Positions 17,924 through 25,801 of a stretch of 64,000 nt of DNA are shown piece after piece. Under the pieces are notes generated by a model. That model worked only from the letters and a program-made list of their open reading frames with translations, did no database searches and was not told where the DNA came from. Both the position numbers and the translations under genes were made by a program. Origin of the DNA: Aquisalimonas sp. 2447 (lineage in GTDB: Bacteria; Pseudomonadota; Gammaproteobacteria; Nitrococcales; Aquisalimonadaceae); assembly GCF_012044895.1 (NCBI RefSeq), contig NZ_CP050695.1, positions 1,580,501 to 1,644,500 of the forward strand. Reading direction: 5' to 3'. Position 1 is the stretch's first letter. Each line of letters begins with the position of its first letter.

Positions 17924-19454
17924 ACGCCTCTACGAGCGGTACGGCCCGGCGTACAAGTGGCTCGCCACCGCCACGGTGATGTTGGGCACCCTGTCCATGA
18001 CCCTGGCCACCACCATCGTCAACGTGGCCATTCCGGACATCATGGGTGCCTTCGGTATCGCCCAGAGCGAGGCCCAGTGGCTCTCCACCGGCTTTCTCGC
18101 CGCCATGACCGCCTTCATGCTGCTCTCCGCCTGGGCGCTCAGCGCCTTCGGCATGCGTGCGGCCTACATCGGCGCCATGGTGATCTTCATTCTCTCGGCC
18201 CTGGCCGGGGGGCTGAGCGTCAACGAGGACATGGTGATCCTGTCGCGGGTGGTGCAGGGTGCCATGGCCGGCATCATCCAGCCCCTGGCCATGACCATCA
18301 TCTTCCAGGTGTTCCCGCCCCATCAGCGTGGGCTGGGCATGGGCATCTACGGCCTGGGCGTGATCCTCGGGCCGGCCATCGGCCCGGTACTGGGCGGCGT
18401 GCTGGTGGACTGGTTTACCTGGCGGGCGGTGTTCTTCCTGCCGCTGCCAACCTGCCTGCTGGGCATTGTCTTCGCCCTGCTGTTCACCGCCGGGCGGGAG
18501 GAGAGCGGGCCGCGCCCGGGGTTCGACTACCTCGGTTTCCTGCTGCTGTGCACCTTCCTGGTGTGCCTGCTGTGGGCGTCTTCCAATGGCCAGCGGCTGG
18601 GCTGGGACAGCATGCTCATCCAGGGGCTGTTCATGGGCGCCGTCGCCGCCCTGGTGGCCTTCATCTACTGGCAGCTGCGCTCCTCGGAGCCGTTGATCAA
18701 CGTCCGCATCTTCGCCATACCCGGTTTTGCCGCCGGATCCATCATCGGCTTCTGTTTCGGTGCTGCGCTGTTCGGTACCACTTACCTGATCCCGCTGTTC
18801 GTACAGGAGATCCAGCAGTTCACGCCCACCAAGTCCGGGTTGTTGCTCATGCCCGCCGGCCTGGTCATGGCCCTGAGCTTTCCCCTGGCCGGGCACCTCA
18901 GTGATCGGCTGCCGCCTCACGTGCCCATTGCCGTTGGTCTGGTACTGATCGCCGTCTCGTGTTTCGCCCTGGGCTGGGCGGATGTGAATACCGGCTTCTG
19001 GGTCATGGCGCTGTGGATCATCCTTGGCCGTGTGGGCATGGGCCTCGGATTGCCGTCCATCAATACGGGGTCTCTGAGTACGCTGGATTTCAGCCTGGTC
19101 TCTCAGGGTGCCGGGGCCGTGAACTTCTCGCGCCAGCTCGGCGGTGCACTGGGCGTGAACGCACTGTCCGTGTTTCTGGACCGGCGGGCCTGGTTCCATA
19201 CCGAGGTGATGGCCCAGACCCAGACACCGTCGAATCCCATGACCCAACAACTGCTGCAACAATTCCAGGACCTGGCCGTTCGTTTGGGCGTGCCCCCTGA
19301 CCGACTGGAGCCGGAAGCGTTACGCTTTCTCGGGCAAATGGTGTATCACCAGGGATACGCCCGCGGTTTCCAGGACAGCTTCCTGGCGCTGGGAGTGGTG
19401 TTTCTGGTGGCGCTGATACCGGCATGGTTCATGGGGAGGTTTGTGCGGCAATGA
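17907..19454 (+). CDS. emrB: EmrB/DHA2-family multidrug efflux MFS transporter
   Basis: A 515-residue, 14-helix major facilitator of the DHA2 (EmrB/QacA) family, with the helix-1 motif TLATTIVNVAIPDIMG and helix-5 motif C GLGVILGPAIGPVLGG. It uses the proton gradient to export hydrophobic compounds through EmrA. The start is TTG at 17907, supported by GAGGT five bases upstream and by the need to keep the full first helix; the first ATG would remove it. The gene overlaps emrA by 17 nt and the next gene by 4 nt. Confidence 0.9.
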   Translation: MTSETERLYERYGPAYKWLATATVMLGTLSMTLATTIVNVAIPDIMGAFGIAQSEAQWLSTGFLAAMTAFMLLSAWALSAFGMRAAYIGAMVIFILSALAGGLSVNEDMVILSRVVQGAMAGIIQPLAMTIIFQVFPPHQRGLGMGIYGLGVILGPAIGPVLGGVLVDWFTWRAVFFLPLPTCLLGIVFALLFTAGREESGPRPGFDYLGFLLLCTFLVCLLWASSNGQRLGWDSMLIQGLFMGAVAALVAFIYWQLRSSEPLINVRIFAIPGFAAGSIIGFCFGAALFGTTYLIPLFVQEIQQFTPTKSGLLLMPAGLVMALSFPLAGHLSDRLPPHVPIAVGLVLIAVSCFALGWADVNTGFWVMALWIILGRVGMGLGLPSINTGSLSTLDFSLVSQGAGAVNFSRQLGGALGVNALSVFLDRRAWFHTEVMAQTQTPSNPMTQQLLQQFQDLAVRLGVPPDRLEPEALRFLGQMVYHQGYARGFQDSFLALGVVFLVALIPAWFMGRFVRQ

Positions 19455-19906
19455 GTCTTTATCGACGGATTCTGATGGCCTACGACGGCACCGAAGGCGG
19501 GCGCAGGGCCCTGGAGCAGGGTGCGGAGGTCGCGCGCATGCACGGCGCCGAAGTGCACTTGCTGGCAGTGCTGCGGCTCCCGGCCTCGCTTGGGTTCATG
19601 CAGGAGGGGTATCCCCAGAACTGGATTGATGAGCAGATGGAGCAGGTCCAGTCCAGCCTGGATGAGGGTGTGGCGCGTCTGCGCGAGGCCGGCCTGGAAG
19701 TCACCGGCCACCGCCGCGAGGGTGAGCCGGTGATCGAGATTAGCCACATGGCCCGCGAAATGGACGTGGACCTGGTCGTCGTCGGCCACACGCCCCGCGG
19801 CCGGTTGGCCCGCTGGTGGCACGGGTCCGTCGGCACCACGCTGCTGGATGAGCTGCGCTGCAGCATCCTGGTGGTCATGCCGCGGGAAGGCGAAGACGGC
19901 GGATAA
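19451..19906 (+). CDS. Universal stress protein in the emrAB operon
   Basis: A 151-residue UspA-fold protein. It begins MSLYRRILMAYDGTEGGRRAL and ends with VVVGHTPRGRLARWWHGSVG, a stretch that keeps GSVGTTLL as in nucleotide-binding Usp proteins. Its ATG overlaps the emrB stop (ATGA), so it is the fourth coupled gene of the marR-emrA-emrB operon. The arrangement suggests a role in the response to the same toxic compounds. It is distinct from the other Usp at 7141, which lacks the nucleotide-binding signature. Confidence 0.86.
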   Translation: MSLYRRILMAYDGTEGGRRALEQGAEVARMHGAEVHLLAVLRLPASLGFMQEGYPQNWIDEQMEQVQSSLDEGVARLREAGLEVTGHRREGEPVIEISHMAREMDVDLVVVGHTPRGRLARWWHGSVGTTLLDELRCSILVVMPREGEDGG

Positions 19907-19979
19907 CGACAAACCAACGTGCCGTCTGCTGCGTGGGGCATCTCTGTGATGCATCACGACGCACAGGCGGCCAGCGGTG

Positions 19980-20885
19980 TCAGTCCCCCCAACTCGCGCC
20001 TTCCAGGGCGTTCAGCGGCAGCTTGAGATAACGCTTGCCGTTGTCCTCCGGCTCCGGCAGCCGCCCGCCGCGGGTGTTTACCTGCAGGGAGTGGAGGATG
20101 AGTTTGGGCATGGGCAGCTCCTGATCCCGTTCGTTGCGCAGGCCAATGTAGTCCTCGCGGGAGACGCCGACGATGTGAGGGTTATGCGCCTTCTGCTCCG
20201 CCACGCTGCTTTCCCAGCGCGGTTCGCGGCCGTCCGGCATGTAGTCGTGGCCGGTGAAAAGTCGCGTATTGTCCGGCAGGGCAAGAATCTCCTGCATGCT
20301 GTCCCACAACTGGCCGGCGTCGCCGCCGGGGAAATCGGCCCGGGCGGTGCCGAAGTCCGGCTGGAACAGGGTGTCATGCACGAAGGCCGCGTCGCCGATG
20401 ACGTAGGTGATGGATGCCAGCGTGTGGCCCGGTGAGAACAGCACCCGGCCTTCCAGATTGCCGACCTTGAATGTATCCCCGGCAGAGAACAGGTGGTCCC
20501 ACTGGGAGCCGTCGGTGGCGAGGGTATCACCCAGATTGTAGATGCCCTTCCACAGCCGCTGGACCTGTTTGACTTCGGCGCCAATGGCGGTGGGTGCACC
20601 CAGTGTGTCGCTGAGGTAGCCGGCAGCCGAGAAGTGATCCGCATGCGGGTGTGTGTCGAGGATCCACTCCACTTCCAGACCTTCACGACTGATATAGTCC
20701 AGCAGGGCGTCTGCGGAATGTGTGCCAGTGGCACCGGATTTTTCCTCGAAATCCAGCACTGGATCCACGATGGCGCAACGCCGCGTCTCCGGGTCGGTGA
20801 CGACATACTGGATGCTGAATGTGCGCGGCTCGAAGAAGCCGGCAACAATCGGCTTGCCCGCGGAAATACGCATCATCTCGGTCAC
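19980..20885 (-). CDS. MBL-fold hydrolase, persulfide dioxygenase-like (ETHE1/Blh type)
   Basis: A 301-residue metallo-beta-lactamase-fold protein with iron ligands in THPHADHFSA, SPGHT and FTGHDY, and the segment DTLFQPDFGTARADFPGGDA that is characteristic of the ETHE1/SDO/Blh group. Those enzymes oxidise glutathione persulfide to sulfite. Start is GTG (20883-20885), with GAGGAG 8 nt upstream. It lies downstream of a Crp/Fnr gene on the same strand, and an operator-like GTGA-N5-TCAC sits between them. Neighbours DUF2892 and DsrE-like genes support a sulfide/persulfide role. Confidence 0.8.
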   Translation of the reverse strand: MTEMMRISAGKPIVAGFFEPRTFSIQYVVTDPETRRCAIVDPVLDFEEKSGATGTHSADALLDYISREGLEVEWILDTHPHADHFSAAGYLSDTLGAPTAIGAEVKQVQRLWKGIYNLGDTLATDGSQWDHLFSAGDTFKVGNLEGRVLFSPGHTLASITYVIGDAAFVHDTLFQPDFGTARADFPGGDAGQLWDSMQEILALPDNTRLFTGHDYMPDGREPRWESSVAEQKAHNPHIVGVSREDYIGLRNERDQELPMPKLILHSLQVNTRGGRLPEPEDNGKRYLKLPLNALEGASWGD

Positions 20886-20983
20886 GGATGATTCTCCTCT
20901 GATCAGGGTGTGCGCTGCCGGTGGCCGGGGTAGCCATACCGGGCTGTTGGTCGTGATGGTACGCAGGCGGGCCTCGCGCGACA

Positions 20984-20996
20984 GTGATTAAGTCAC
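20984..20996. promoter_or_regulatory. Operator-like GTGA-N5-TCAC site upstream of the persulfide-dioxygenase-like gene
   Basis: GTGATTAAGTCAC, a dyad in front of the hydrolase gene that overlaps the last codons of the Crp/Fnr gene. The same half-sites with the same 5-bp spacing occur at 21724-21736 upstream of the divergent DUF2892 gene. It resembles a CRP/FNR site with the spacer shortened by one base. Confidence 0.45.
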
Positions 20997-21634
20997 ACAG
21001 CGGCGTCGACGGGCCCGTCGCCAAGGATCTCGATGCGACCGCGGGCAAGCCGGATCCATCCCTCGCGCTCGAAGTCCTTCAGCAGCCGGCTGACCACCTC
21101 CCGCGCGGTGCCCAGTTCTACCGCCAGATCCTGATGGGTCATGCTCAACGGGCTGTTGCTGGCGTGGGCGCGCAACCACTCGGTCAGGCGGACATCCATG
21201 CGCTGGAAGGCGATCTCCTCCACCAGCATCATCAGGGTGTCCAGGCGCTCGCCGTAGGCCGCCATGATCTGGCGGCGAAACGGTGAGGAGTTTCCCATGA
21301 GTTCGTCGAACAGGCCGTAGGGCAGCACCACCACAGTGGTCGGCACCTCGACGATGGCTTCGGCACGGTAGCCGCGTCCCGCCATGAGGCAGCCGATGGA
21401 CAGCGTGCAGACGTCGTCATCCCCGATGCGGTAGAGCACGATCTCGTGACCGGAACTCCCCGTCATCTGCACGCGGACACTTCCTTTCAGTACCAGCGGC
21501 AAGCCCTGGCAGGCATCGCCGGGACGAAAGACCTGCTGGCCCGCCGGCAGCTCCAGGATCCGCGCCTGTTTCTCCACGTCTTGTAACAGAGCGGGCTCGA
21601 GGCTGGCGAATGCCGGGTGGTCGCTAAGTCGCAT
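20993..21634 (-). CDS. Crp/Fnr-family transcriptional regulator
   Basis: A 213-residue regulator with an N-terminal cyclic-nucleotide-binding-like beta-roll (LPAGQQVFRPGDACQGLPLVL), a long dimerisation helix and a C-terminal helix-turn-helix (MTHQDLAVELGTAREVVSRLLKDF). No FNR-type cysteine cluster is present at the N-terminus; single cysteines occur at about residues 42 and 76, which might sense reactive sulfur. ATG has GGGAG upstream. It lies between the persulfide-dioxygenase-like gene and the divergent DUF2892/DsrE genes, and matching operator-like dyads occur before both, so it probably regulates this group. Confidence 0.85.
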   Translation of the reverse strand: MRLSDHPAFASLEPALLQDVEKQARILELPAGQQVFRPGDACQGLPLVLKGSVRVQMTGSSGHEIVLYRIGDDDVCTLSIGCLMAGRGYRAEAIVEVPTTVVVLPYGLFDELMGNSSPFRRQIMAAYGERLDTLMMLVEEIAFQRMDVRLTEWLRAHASNSPLSMTHQDLAVELGTAREVVSRLLKDFEREGWIRLARGRIEILGDGPVDAAV

Positions 21635-21723
21635 GATCGGTCTCCCGTGGGGGTCCTGGAAGACCTTCCATTGTGGGACCGTTCGCCCGCGATGTCATCG
21701 CTTCGCTATCCCGTCTGGGGTAT

Positions 21724-21736
21724 GTGACTTTGTCAC
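21724..21736. promoter_or_regulatory. Operator-like GTGA-N5-TCAC site upstream of the DUF2892 gene
   Basis: GTGACTTTGTCAC, a perfect 5-3-5 dyad 66 bp before the DUF2892 start and about 90 bp before the divergent Crp/Fnr gene. It shares both half-sites and spacing with the site at 20984-20996. Confidence 0.5.
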
Positions 21737-21802
21737 TGACGCAGGGTTTGTTCAGGCGCACTGTCTCCCGTGTGGTTAGGCGCATGCCGAGAGGAGGCAG
21801 CC

Positions 21803-22000
21803 ATGTTCAAGTGCAATATGGGTACAGTCGATCGCGCCGTTCGCGCGGTGGTTGGGCTGGTGCTGATCAGTCTGGTGTTCGTTGGCCCGCAGACCGCCTG
21901 GGGATGGATCGGGCTTGTGCCCCTGGCCACCGCAGCCCTGGGCTTCTGCCCCGCATACAGTCCACTGGGGCTGTCCACCTGCAAGACGAAAACGTCCTGA
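21803..22000 (+). CDS. DUF2892 (YgaP-type) membrane protein
   Basis: A 65-residue inner-membrane protein with two helices (about 14-30 and 33-50) and the pattern NMGTVDRAVRAVVGL ... GFCPAYSPLGLSTCK, the DUF2892 family found as the membrane part of the YgaP sulfurtransferase and beside persulfide-handling enzymes. Two cysteines (GFCPAY and STCK) face the same side. GAGGAGG lies 5 nt before the ATG. It is followed after 22 nt by an exported DsrE-like gene, forming a small operon. Confidence 0.82.
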   Translation: MFKCNMGTVDRAVRAVVGLVLISLVFVGPQTAWGWIGLVPLATAALGFCPAYSPLGLSTCKTKTS

Positions 22001-22022
22001 CCCGACAAGGGAGATCATCGTG

Positions 22023-22460
22023 ATGACGAAACGACTGACGGTAGTACTCATACTTCTGACCGGACTGGTCCTGGGGCAAGCGGCCCATGCAGAGGAACCG
22101 GATCACCTGGTGTCCATTGTGACCTCCGGCTCCAACGAGACGCAGGCCATGGCCATGATCCTCACCACGCATTACCTGCGAGAGGGCGGCAGCGCGCAGG
22201 TCCTGCTCTGTGACGAGGCGGCGGAACTCGCCCTGCAGGAGTCCGATATGGGATCCGAGGTGGTGCAGCCGGCGGACGCCTCGCCGCGCCAGATGCTGGG
22301 CGGCCTGATGGAGGCTGGCGTCGAGGTCCAGGTGTGCGCCATCTTCCTGCCGAACCGGGCGGAGACCGAGGATGACCTCCGCGAGGGCATTACCGTGGCC
22401 CGCCCCGACGCCATTGCCCAGACCATGGCCCGGCCCGACAGCAAACTGTTCAACAACTGA
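22023..22460 (+). CDS. Exported DsrE-family protein
   Basis: A 145-residue protein with a clear signal peptide (KRLTVVLILLTGLVLGQAAHA, cleavage near AHA-EE) followed by a DsrE/DsrF-like fold: HLVSIVTSGSNETQAMAM, VLLCDEAAELAL and GVEVQVCAIFLPNR. The two cysteines (CDEA and VCAIF) are where DsrE-type proteins keep their reactive sulfur-carrying residues. Being periplasmic is unusual for DsrE proteins but known for some sulfur-metabolism variants. It is co-transcribed with the DUF2892 gene and ends at a strong terminator. A GTG one codon upstream is an alternative start. Confidence 0.78.
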   Translation: MTKRLTVVLILLTGLVLGQAAHAEEPDHLVSIVTSGSNETQAMAMILTTHYLREGGSAQVLLCDEAAELALQESDMGSEVVQPADASPRQMLGGLMEAGVEVQVCAIFLPNRAETEDDLREGITVARPDAIAQTMARPDSKLFNN

Positions 22461-22479
22461 GTTCTCGCGTGGCGGTTTG

Positions 22480-22505
22480 GCCGGGCCTTCTGGCCCGGCT
22501 TTTTT
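22480..22505 (+). terminator. Rho-independent terminator of the DUF2892-dsrE operon
   Basis: An 8-bp GC-only stem (GCCGGGCC, loop TTCT, GGCCCGGC) followed directly by six T residues. Confidence 0.92.
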
Positions 22506-22531
22506 GCGCATGAATGCATGATGAGGCGGTA

Positions 22532-23479
22532 ATGACCGAGGGCAGATCACCCTGTTCCAATCTCCCGCTGCCGCTGTTTGCCGCAGTCATGGGCCTCAGC
22601 GGTCTTGGTCTTGTCTGGCACGCGGCAGAGTCGCACTGGGCGCTCACCGTCCCGGTGTCATCGTTGATCGGGATTCTTTCAGCGCTGGTCTTCGTACTGC
22701 TCCTGGCTGGTTATGTCTGCAAGGCGGTGAACGCGCCCGGCGCCGTACTGGAAGAAATTCGCCATCCCGTCCGGATCAATTTTCTGCCTGCGATTTCCAT
22801 CTCGCTCCTGCTGCTCGGTATTCAGGCCCAGCAGGTCCTGCCCGCAGCCAGTCTGTGGCTGTGGGGCAGTGGTGCCGTGCTTCATCTCGCCCTCACCGTG
22901 GGCATTGTTACCCGCTGGCTTGGGGGCGAGCAGCCGGTGGCCGCAATCAACCCGGCCTGGTTCATTCCGGCGGTGGGCAATGTGCTAGTGCCGCTGGCGG
23001 CGGCACCCGCGGGCTACCTCCAGCTTGCCTGGTTCTTCTTTGCCACCGGCATGCTCTTCTGGGTGGTGCTGGGGGTGATGGTGTTCCATCGCCTGATCAC
23101 TGGCCCGGCCCTTGAGCCGCCCATGCGGCCAACGCTTGCAGTCCTGGTGGCGCCACCCAGTGTGGCGTTCTTGGCGTGGCTTGCCATGACCGGGGAAGCG
23201 GGTATTGGTGGAACTCTGCTCTTCTACATGGCGGTGATCACCGCGTTGCTGGTCTTAGCGCAGGTGCCGGCTTTCGCTCGTCTGCCGTTCTTTCCGTCCT
23301 GGTGGGCGTACACCTTCCCCTCGGCGGCCTTCACCGTTGCAGTGTTCCGCTACACCGAAGCGACGACTGTGGGTGGGGAGGCGTTGCTAGTGGCGCTCAC
23401 CGGTGCGGTGACCGTACTCCTCATCGGCATTAGTGGGATGACGCTGCGTGCCATGTACCGCGGTACCCTTCACGCTTGA
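22532..23479 (+). CDS. SLAC1/TehA-family anion channel or transporter
   Basis: A 315-residue inner-membrane protein with ten predicted helices. The start LPLPLFAAVMGLSGLGLVWH and the repeated pattern of helical pairs match the SLAC1/TehA family (C4-dicarboxylate transporter/malic acid transport fold), which forms anion channels. ATG at 22532 has GAGG upstream; an ATG six codons earlier lies within the terminator of the previous operon and is less likely. The pyridine-nucleotide disulfide oxidoreductase follows after 25 nt, so both may be expressed together. Confidence 0.8.
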   Translation: MTEGRSPCSNLPLPLFAAVMGLSGLGLVWHAAESHWALTVPVSSLIGILSALVFVLLLAGYVCKAVNAPGAVLEEIRHPVRINFLPAISISLLLLGIQAQQVLPAASLWLWGSGAVLHLALTVGIVTRWLGGEQPVAAINPAWFIPAVGNVLVPLAAAPAGYLQLAWFFFATGMLFWVVLGVMVFHRLITGPALEPPMRPTLAVLVAPPSVAFLAWLAMTGEAGIGGTLLFYMAVITALLVLAQVPAFARLPFFPSWWAYTFPSAAFTVAVFRYTEATTVGGEALLVALTGAVTVLLIGISGMTLRAMYRGTLHA

Positions 23480-23504
23480 AGCCGTTGCAAAGGAGACACG
23501 AACG

Positions 23505-24854
23505 ATGACGCGTCATGTCGATCTCGCCATCATCGGTGCCGGAACCGCAGGGCTCAGTGCCCTCAAGGAAGCGGGGCGCCATACGGGGAATACGGTCATG
23601 ATCGACCCCGGCCCCCTGGGCACAACCTGCGCCAGGGTGGGCTGCATGCCCTCCAAGGCCCTGTTGCATGCTGCGCGGGATGTCTCGGCTGCGCGGGACG
23701 CGGCGGCACGCGGGCACCTGGTCGGTGAGCCCCCGGAGGTGGATGTGCCCGCGGTGCTGGCGCATGTGCGTGAGCTTCGGGATCGATTCGCCAGCGTGCC
23801 GGCGCGAAGTACCGAGAAACTCGGTGATCGCTACATTGCCGGCCAGCCCCGGTTTCTGGACGCCGGCACCCTGGAGGTTAACGGTGAGCGCATTCATGCC
23901 CGGCGCACCATTGTTGCCACCGGTACCCGCCCGGTGATTCCGTCGGCATGGGACGCGGTGGCGGATCGTGTGCTGACGTCGGATACGCTGTTCGAGCAGA
24001 CGTCTCTGTCGTCTCGCATGGCGGTGATCGGGCTGGGACCCATTGGCCTGGAACTCGGCCAGGCGCTGGGTATGCTCGGCATGGATGTACATGCCTTTGG
24101 TCACGGGGATCGCCTTGCCGGGTTGCAGCGCGAGGATAGCAACCGTGCCCTGCGAGGCGTCCTGGATTCGCGCATGGCCATCCACACCAATGCGACGGTG
24201 GAACTGGAATCCGTCGATGATGGTGTCTGTGTGCGCTGGCAGGACAAGGCCATGGTGGTAGACCAGGTGCTTGCCGCCGTGGGGCGTCGACCCAATGTAG
24301 AAGGGCTGGGTCTGGAGGCCCTGGGCGTGTCGGTGGAGCAGGACGGACTCCCCGCAGTGGACCCGGAAACCCTGCAGGTAGCCGATACCCCGGTGTACTT
24401 TGCCGGTGACGTCCACGGTCTGCGCCCGTTGATGCATGAAGCGGCGGACGAGGGTGTCATCGCTGCGCGTCATGCGTTGCAGGCTGCCGGCGACCTGGAG
24501 CGGCGTACGCCGCTTGCCATCGTCTTCACTGACCCCGGCGTTGCGCGCGTGGGAACACCAGTGAGCGAATTGCCGCCGGACGCGGTGTCCGCCTCCTTCC
24601 AGCTCTCCGGGCAAGGGCGGGCGGTACTGATGAATCGGCCCGATGGCGTGTTGCACGTGGATGCCGACGCCGGCGGGCGGTTGCTGGGTGCCGAGTTCGT
24701 GGCGCCCGAGGCGGAGCACCTGGGTCACGAACTTGCCTGGTTGATCCAGCAGGGTGTGACCGTCAACGAGGCGCTGCGGCTCCCGTTCTACCACCCGGTG
24801 CTGGAGGAAGGGCTGCGCTCCGTGTTTCAGGCACTGCGGCGGCAACTGCGGTAG
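23505..24854 (+). CDS. Dihydrolipoamide-dehydrogenase-like pyridine nucleotide-disulfide oxidoreductase
   Basis: A 449-residue flavoprotein: FAD-binding GAGTAG near the N-terminus, redox-active disulfide in CARVGCMPSK (about residues 44-49), NAD(P)-binding GLGPIGLELGQALG, FAD-contact VYFAGDVHGLRPL, and the C-terminal HPVLEEGL with the catalytic His-Glu pair. It should transfer electrons between NAD(P)H and a disulfide or dihydrolipoyl substrate. It differs from standard Lpd by CARVGC and by standing away from any 2-oxoacid dehydrogenase genes. AGGAG lies 9 nt before the ATG. The true substrate is unknown. Confidence 0.82.
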   Translation: MTRHVDLAIIGAGTAGLSALKEAGRHTGNTVMIDPGPLGTTCARVGCMPSKALLHAARDVSAARDAAARGHLVGEPPEVDVPAVLAHVRELRDRFASVPARSTEKLGDRYIAGQPRFLDAGTLEVNGERIHARRTIVATGTRPVIPSAWDAVADRVLTSDTLFEQTSLSSRMAVIGLGPIGLELGQALGMLGMDVHAFGHGDRLAGLQREDSNRALRGVLDSRMAIHTNATVELESVDDGVCVRWQDKAMVVDQVLAAVGRRPNVEGLGLEALGVSVEQDGLPAVDPETLQVADTPVYFAGDVHGLRPLMHEAADEGVIAARHALQAAGDLERRTPLAIVFTDPGVARVGTPVSELPPDAVSASFQLSGQGRAVLMNRPDGVLHVDADAGGRLLGAEFVAPEAEHLGHELAWLIQQGVTVNEALRLPFYHPVLEEGLRSVFQALRRQLR

Positions 24855-24884
24855 GCTGGCATCCTCGGCGTCACGGGGGTGATC

Positions 24885-25766
24885 ATGCTGTTTCGGGAAT
24901 TCGAAAGCCGGCGTTTGCGGGTCAACGACACGGAGATCTTCCTGCGCCGGGGAGGGAGCGGGCCGCCGTTGCTCCTGCTGCACGGATACCCGCAGACTCA
25001 TGCCATGTGGCAGCCCGTGGCGTCACGGCTGGCTGAGCGGTTCACCGTGGTTTGCCCCGATCTGCGCGGGTACGGCGACAGCGGCAAGCCGCCCAGCGAC
25101 GAAGACCATGCCCCGTACTCGAAGCGCGTGATGGCCGCGGACCAGGTGGCGGTGATGGAGGTTCTGGGCTTCCGGCATTTCCAGGTGGTCGGCCACGACC
25201 GCGGCGCCCGTGTCGCTCATCGGATGGCGCTGGATCACCCCGATGCCGTTGAACGGCTGGCGGTCCTGGATATCGTGCCCACCCGCGACGTCTTCGAGAG
25301 TGCCGATCAGCACCTGGCCACCGCGTACTACCACTGGTTCTTCCTGATCCAGTCCCACGGCCTGCCGGAGCACATGATCGGCCTGGACCCGGAGTTCTAC
25401 CTGCGTGACAAGCTGCACCGCTGGAGCCGGGTGCCGGATGCCTTCAACGAGGAGGCGGTGCAGGAATACCTGCGCTGTTTCCGTGATCCGGCCACCATCC
25501 ACGCCACCTGTGAGGACTACCGGGCGGCAGCCACCATCGATCTCGCCCACGATCGGGCGGATGAGGAACGCCGCGTGGAATGCCCCCTGCTGGCACTGTG
25601 GGGGAGCGAAGGCGTCGTCGGGCAGATGTACGACGTCCCGGGGGTGTGGCGGCGGCGGGCGAGGGATGTCACTGGTCACGCCTTGCCCTGCGGTCATTTC
25701 GTCGTGGAGGAGGCCCCGGACGGGACCCTGGCGGCGCTGGAGAGGTTTCTCGGTTCGCCGAAGTGA
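24885..25766 (+). CDS. Haloacetate (fluoroacetate) dehalogenase-like alpha/beta hydrolase
   Basis: A 293-residue alpha/beta hydrolase that matches the fluoroacetate dehalogenase pattern throughout. Nucleophile D105 lies in GHDRGAR, with the carboxylate-binding R106 and R109; the acid D129 in VLDIVP; the halide-pocket pair H150-W151 in YYHWFFL and a later tyrosine in EDYRAA; the general base histidine in CGHFVVEE. These residues would hydrolyse 2-haloacetates to glycolate (EC 3.8.1.3). ATG at 24885 has GGGGGT just upstream. It stands alone before a terminator hairpin. An epoxide hydrolase is the main alternative. Confidence 0.8.
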   Translation: MLFREFESRRLRVNDTEIFLRRGGSGPPLLLLHGYPQTHAMWQPVASRLAERFTVVCPDLRGYGDSGKPPSDEDHAPYSKRVMAADQVAVMEVLGFRHFQVVGHDRGARVAHRMALDHPDAVERLAVLDIVPTRDVFESADQHLATAYYHWFFLIQSHGLPEHMIGLDPEFYLRDKLHRWSRVPDAFNEEAVQEYLRCFRDPATIHATCEDYRAAATIDLAHDRADEERRVECPLLALWGSEGVVGQMYDVPGVWRRRARDVTGHALPCGHFVVEEAPDGTLAALERFLGSPK

Positions 25767-25771
25767 ACAGC

Positions 25772-25794
25772 GGGGCGCCGCCGTGCGGCGCCCC
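25772..25794. terminator. Bidirectional hairpin terminator
   Basis: A perfect 10-bp stem (GGGGCGCCGC, loop CGT, GCGGCGCCCC) between the convergent dehalogenase-like and cyclase genes. No T tract. Confidence 0.65.
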
Positions 25795-25801
25795 GGGGGG
25801 C

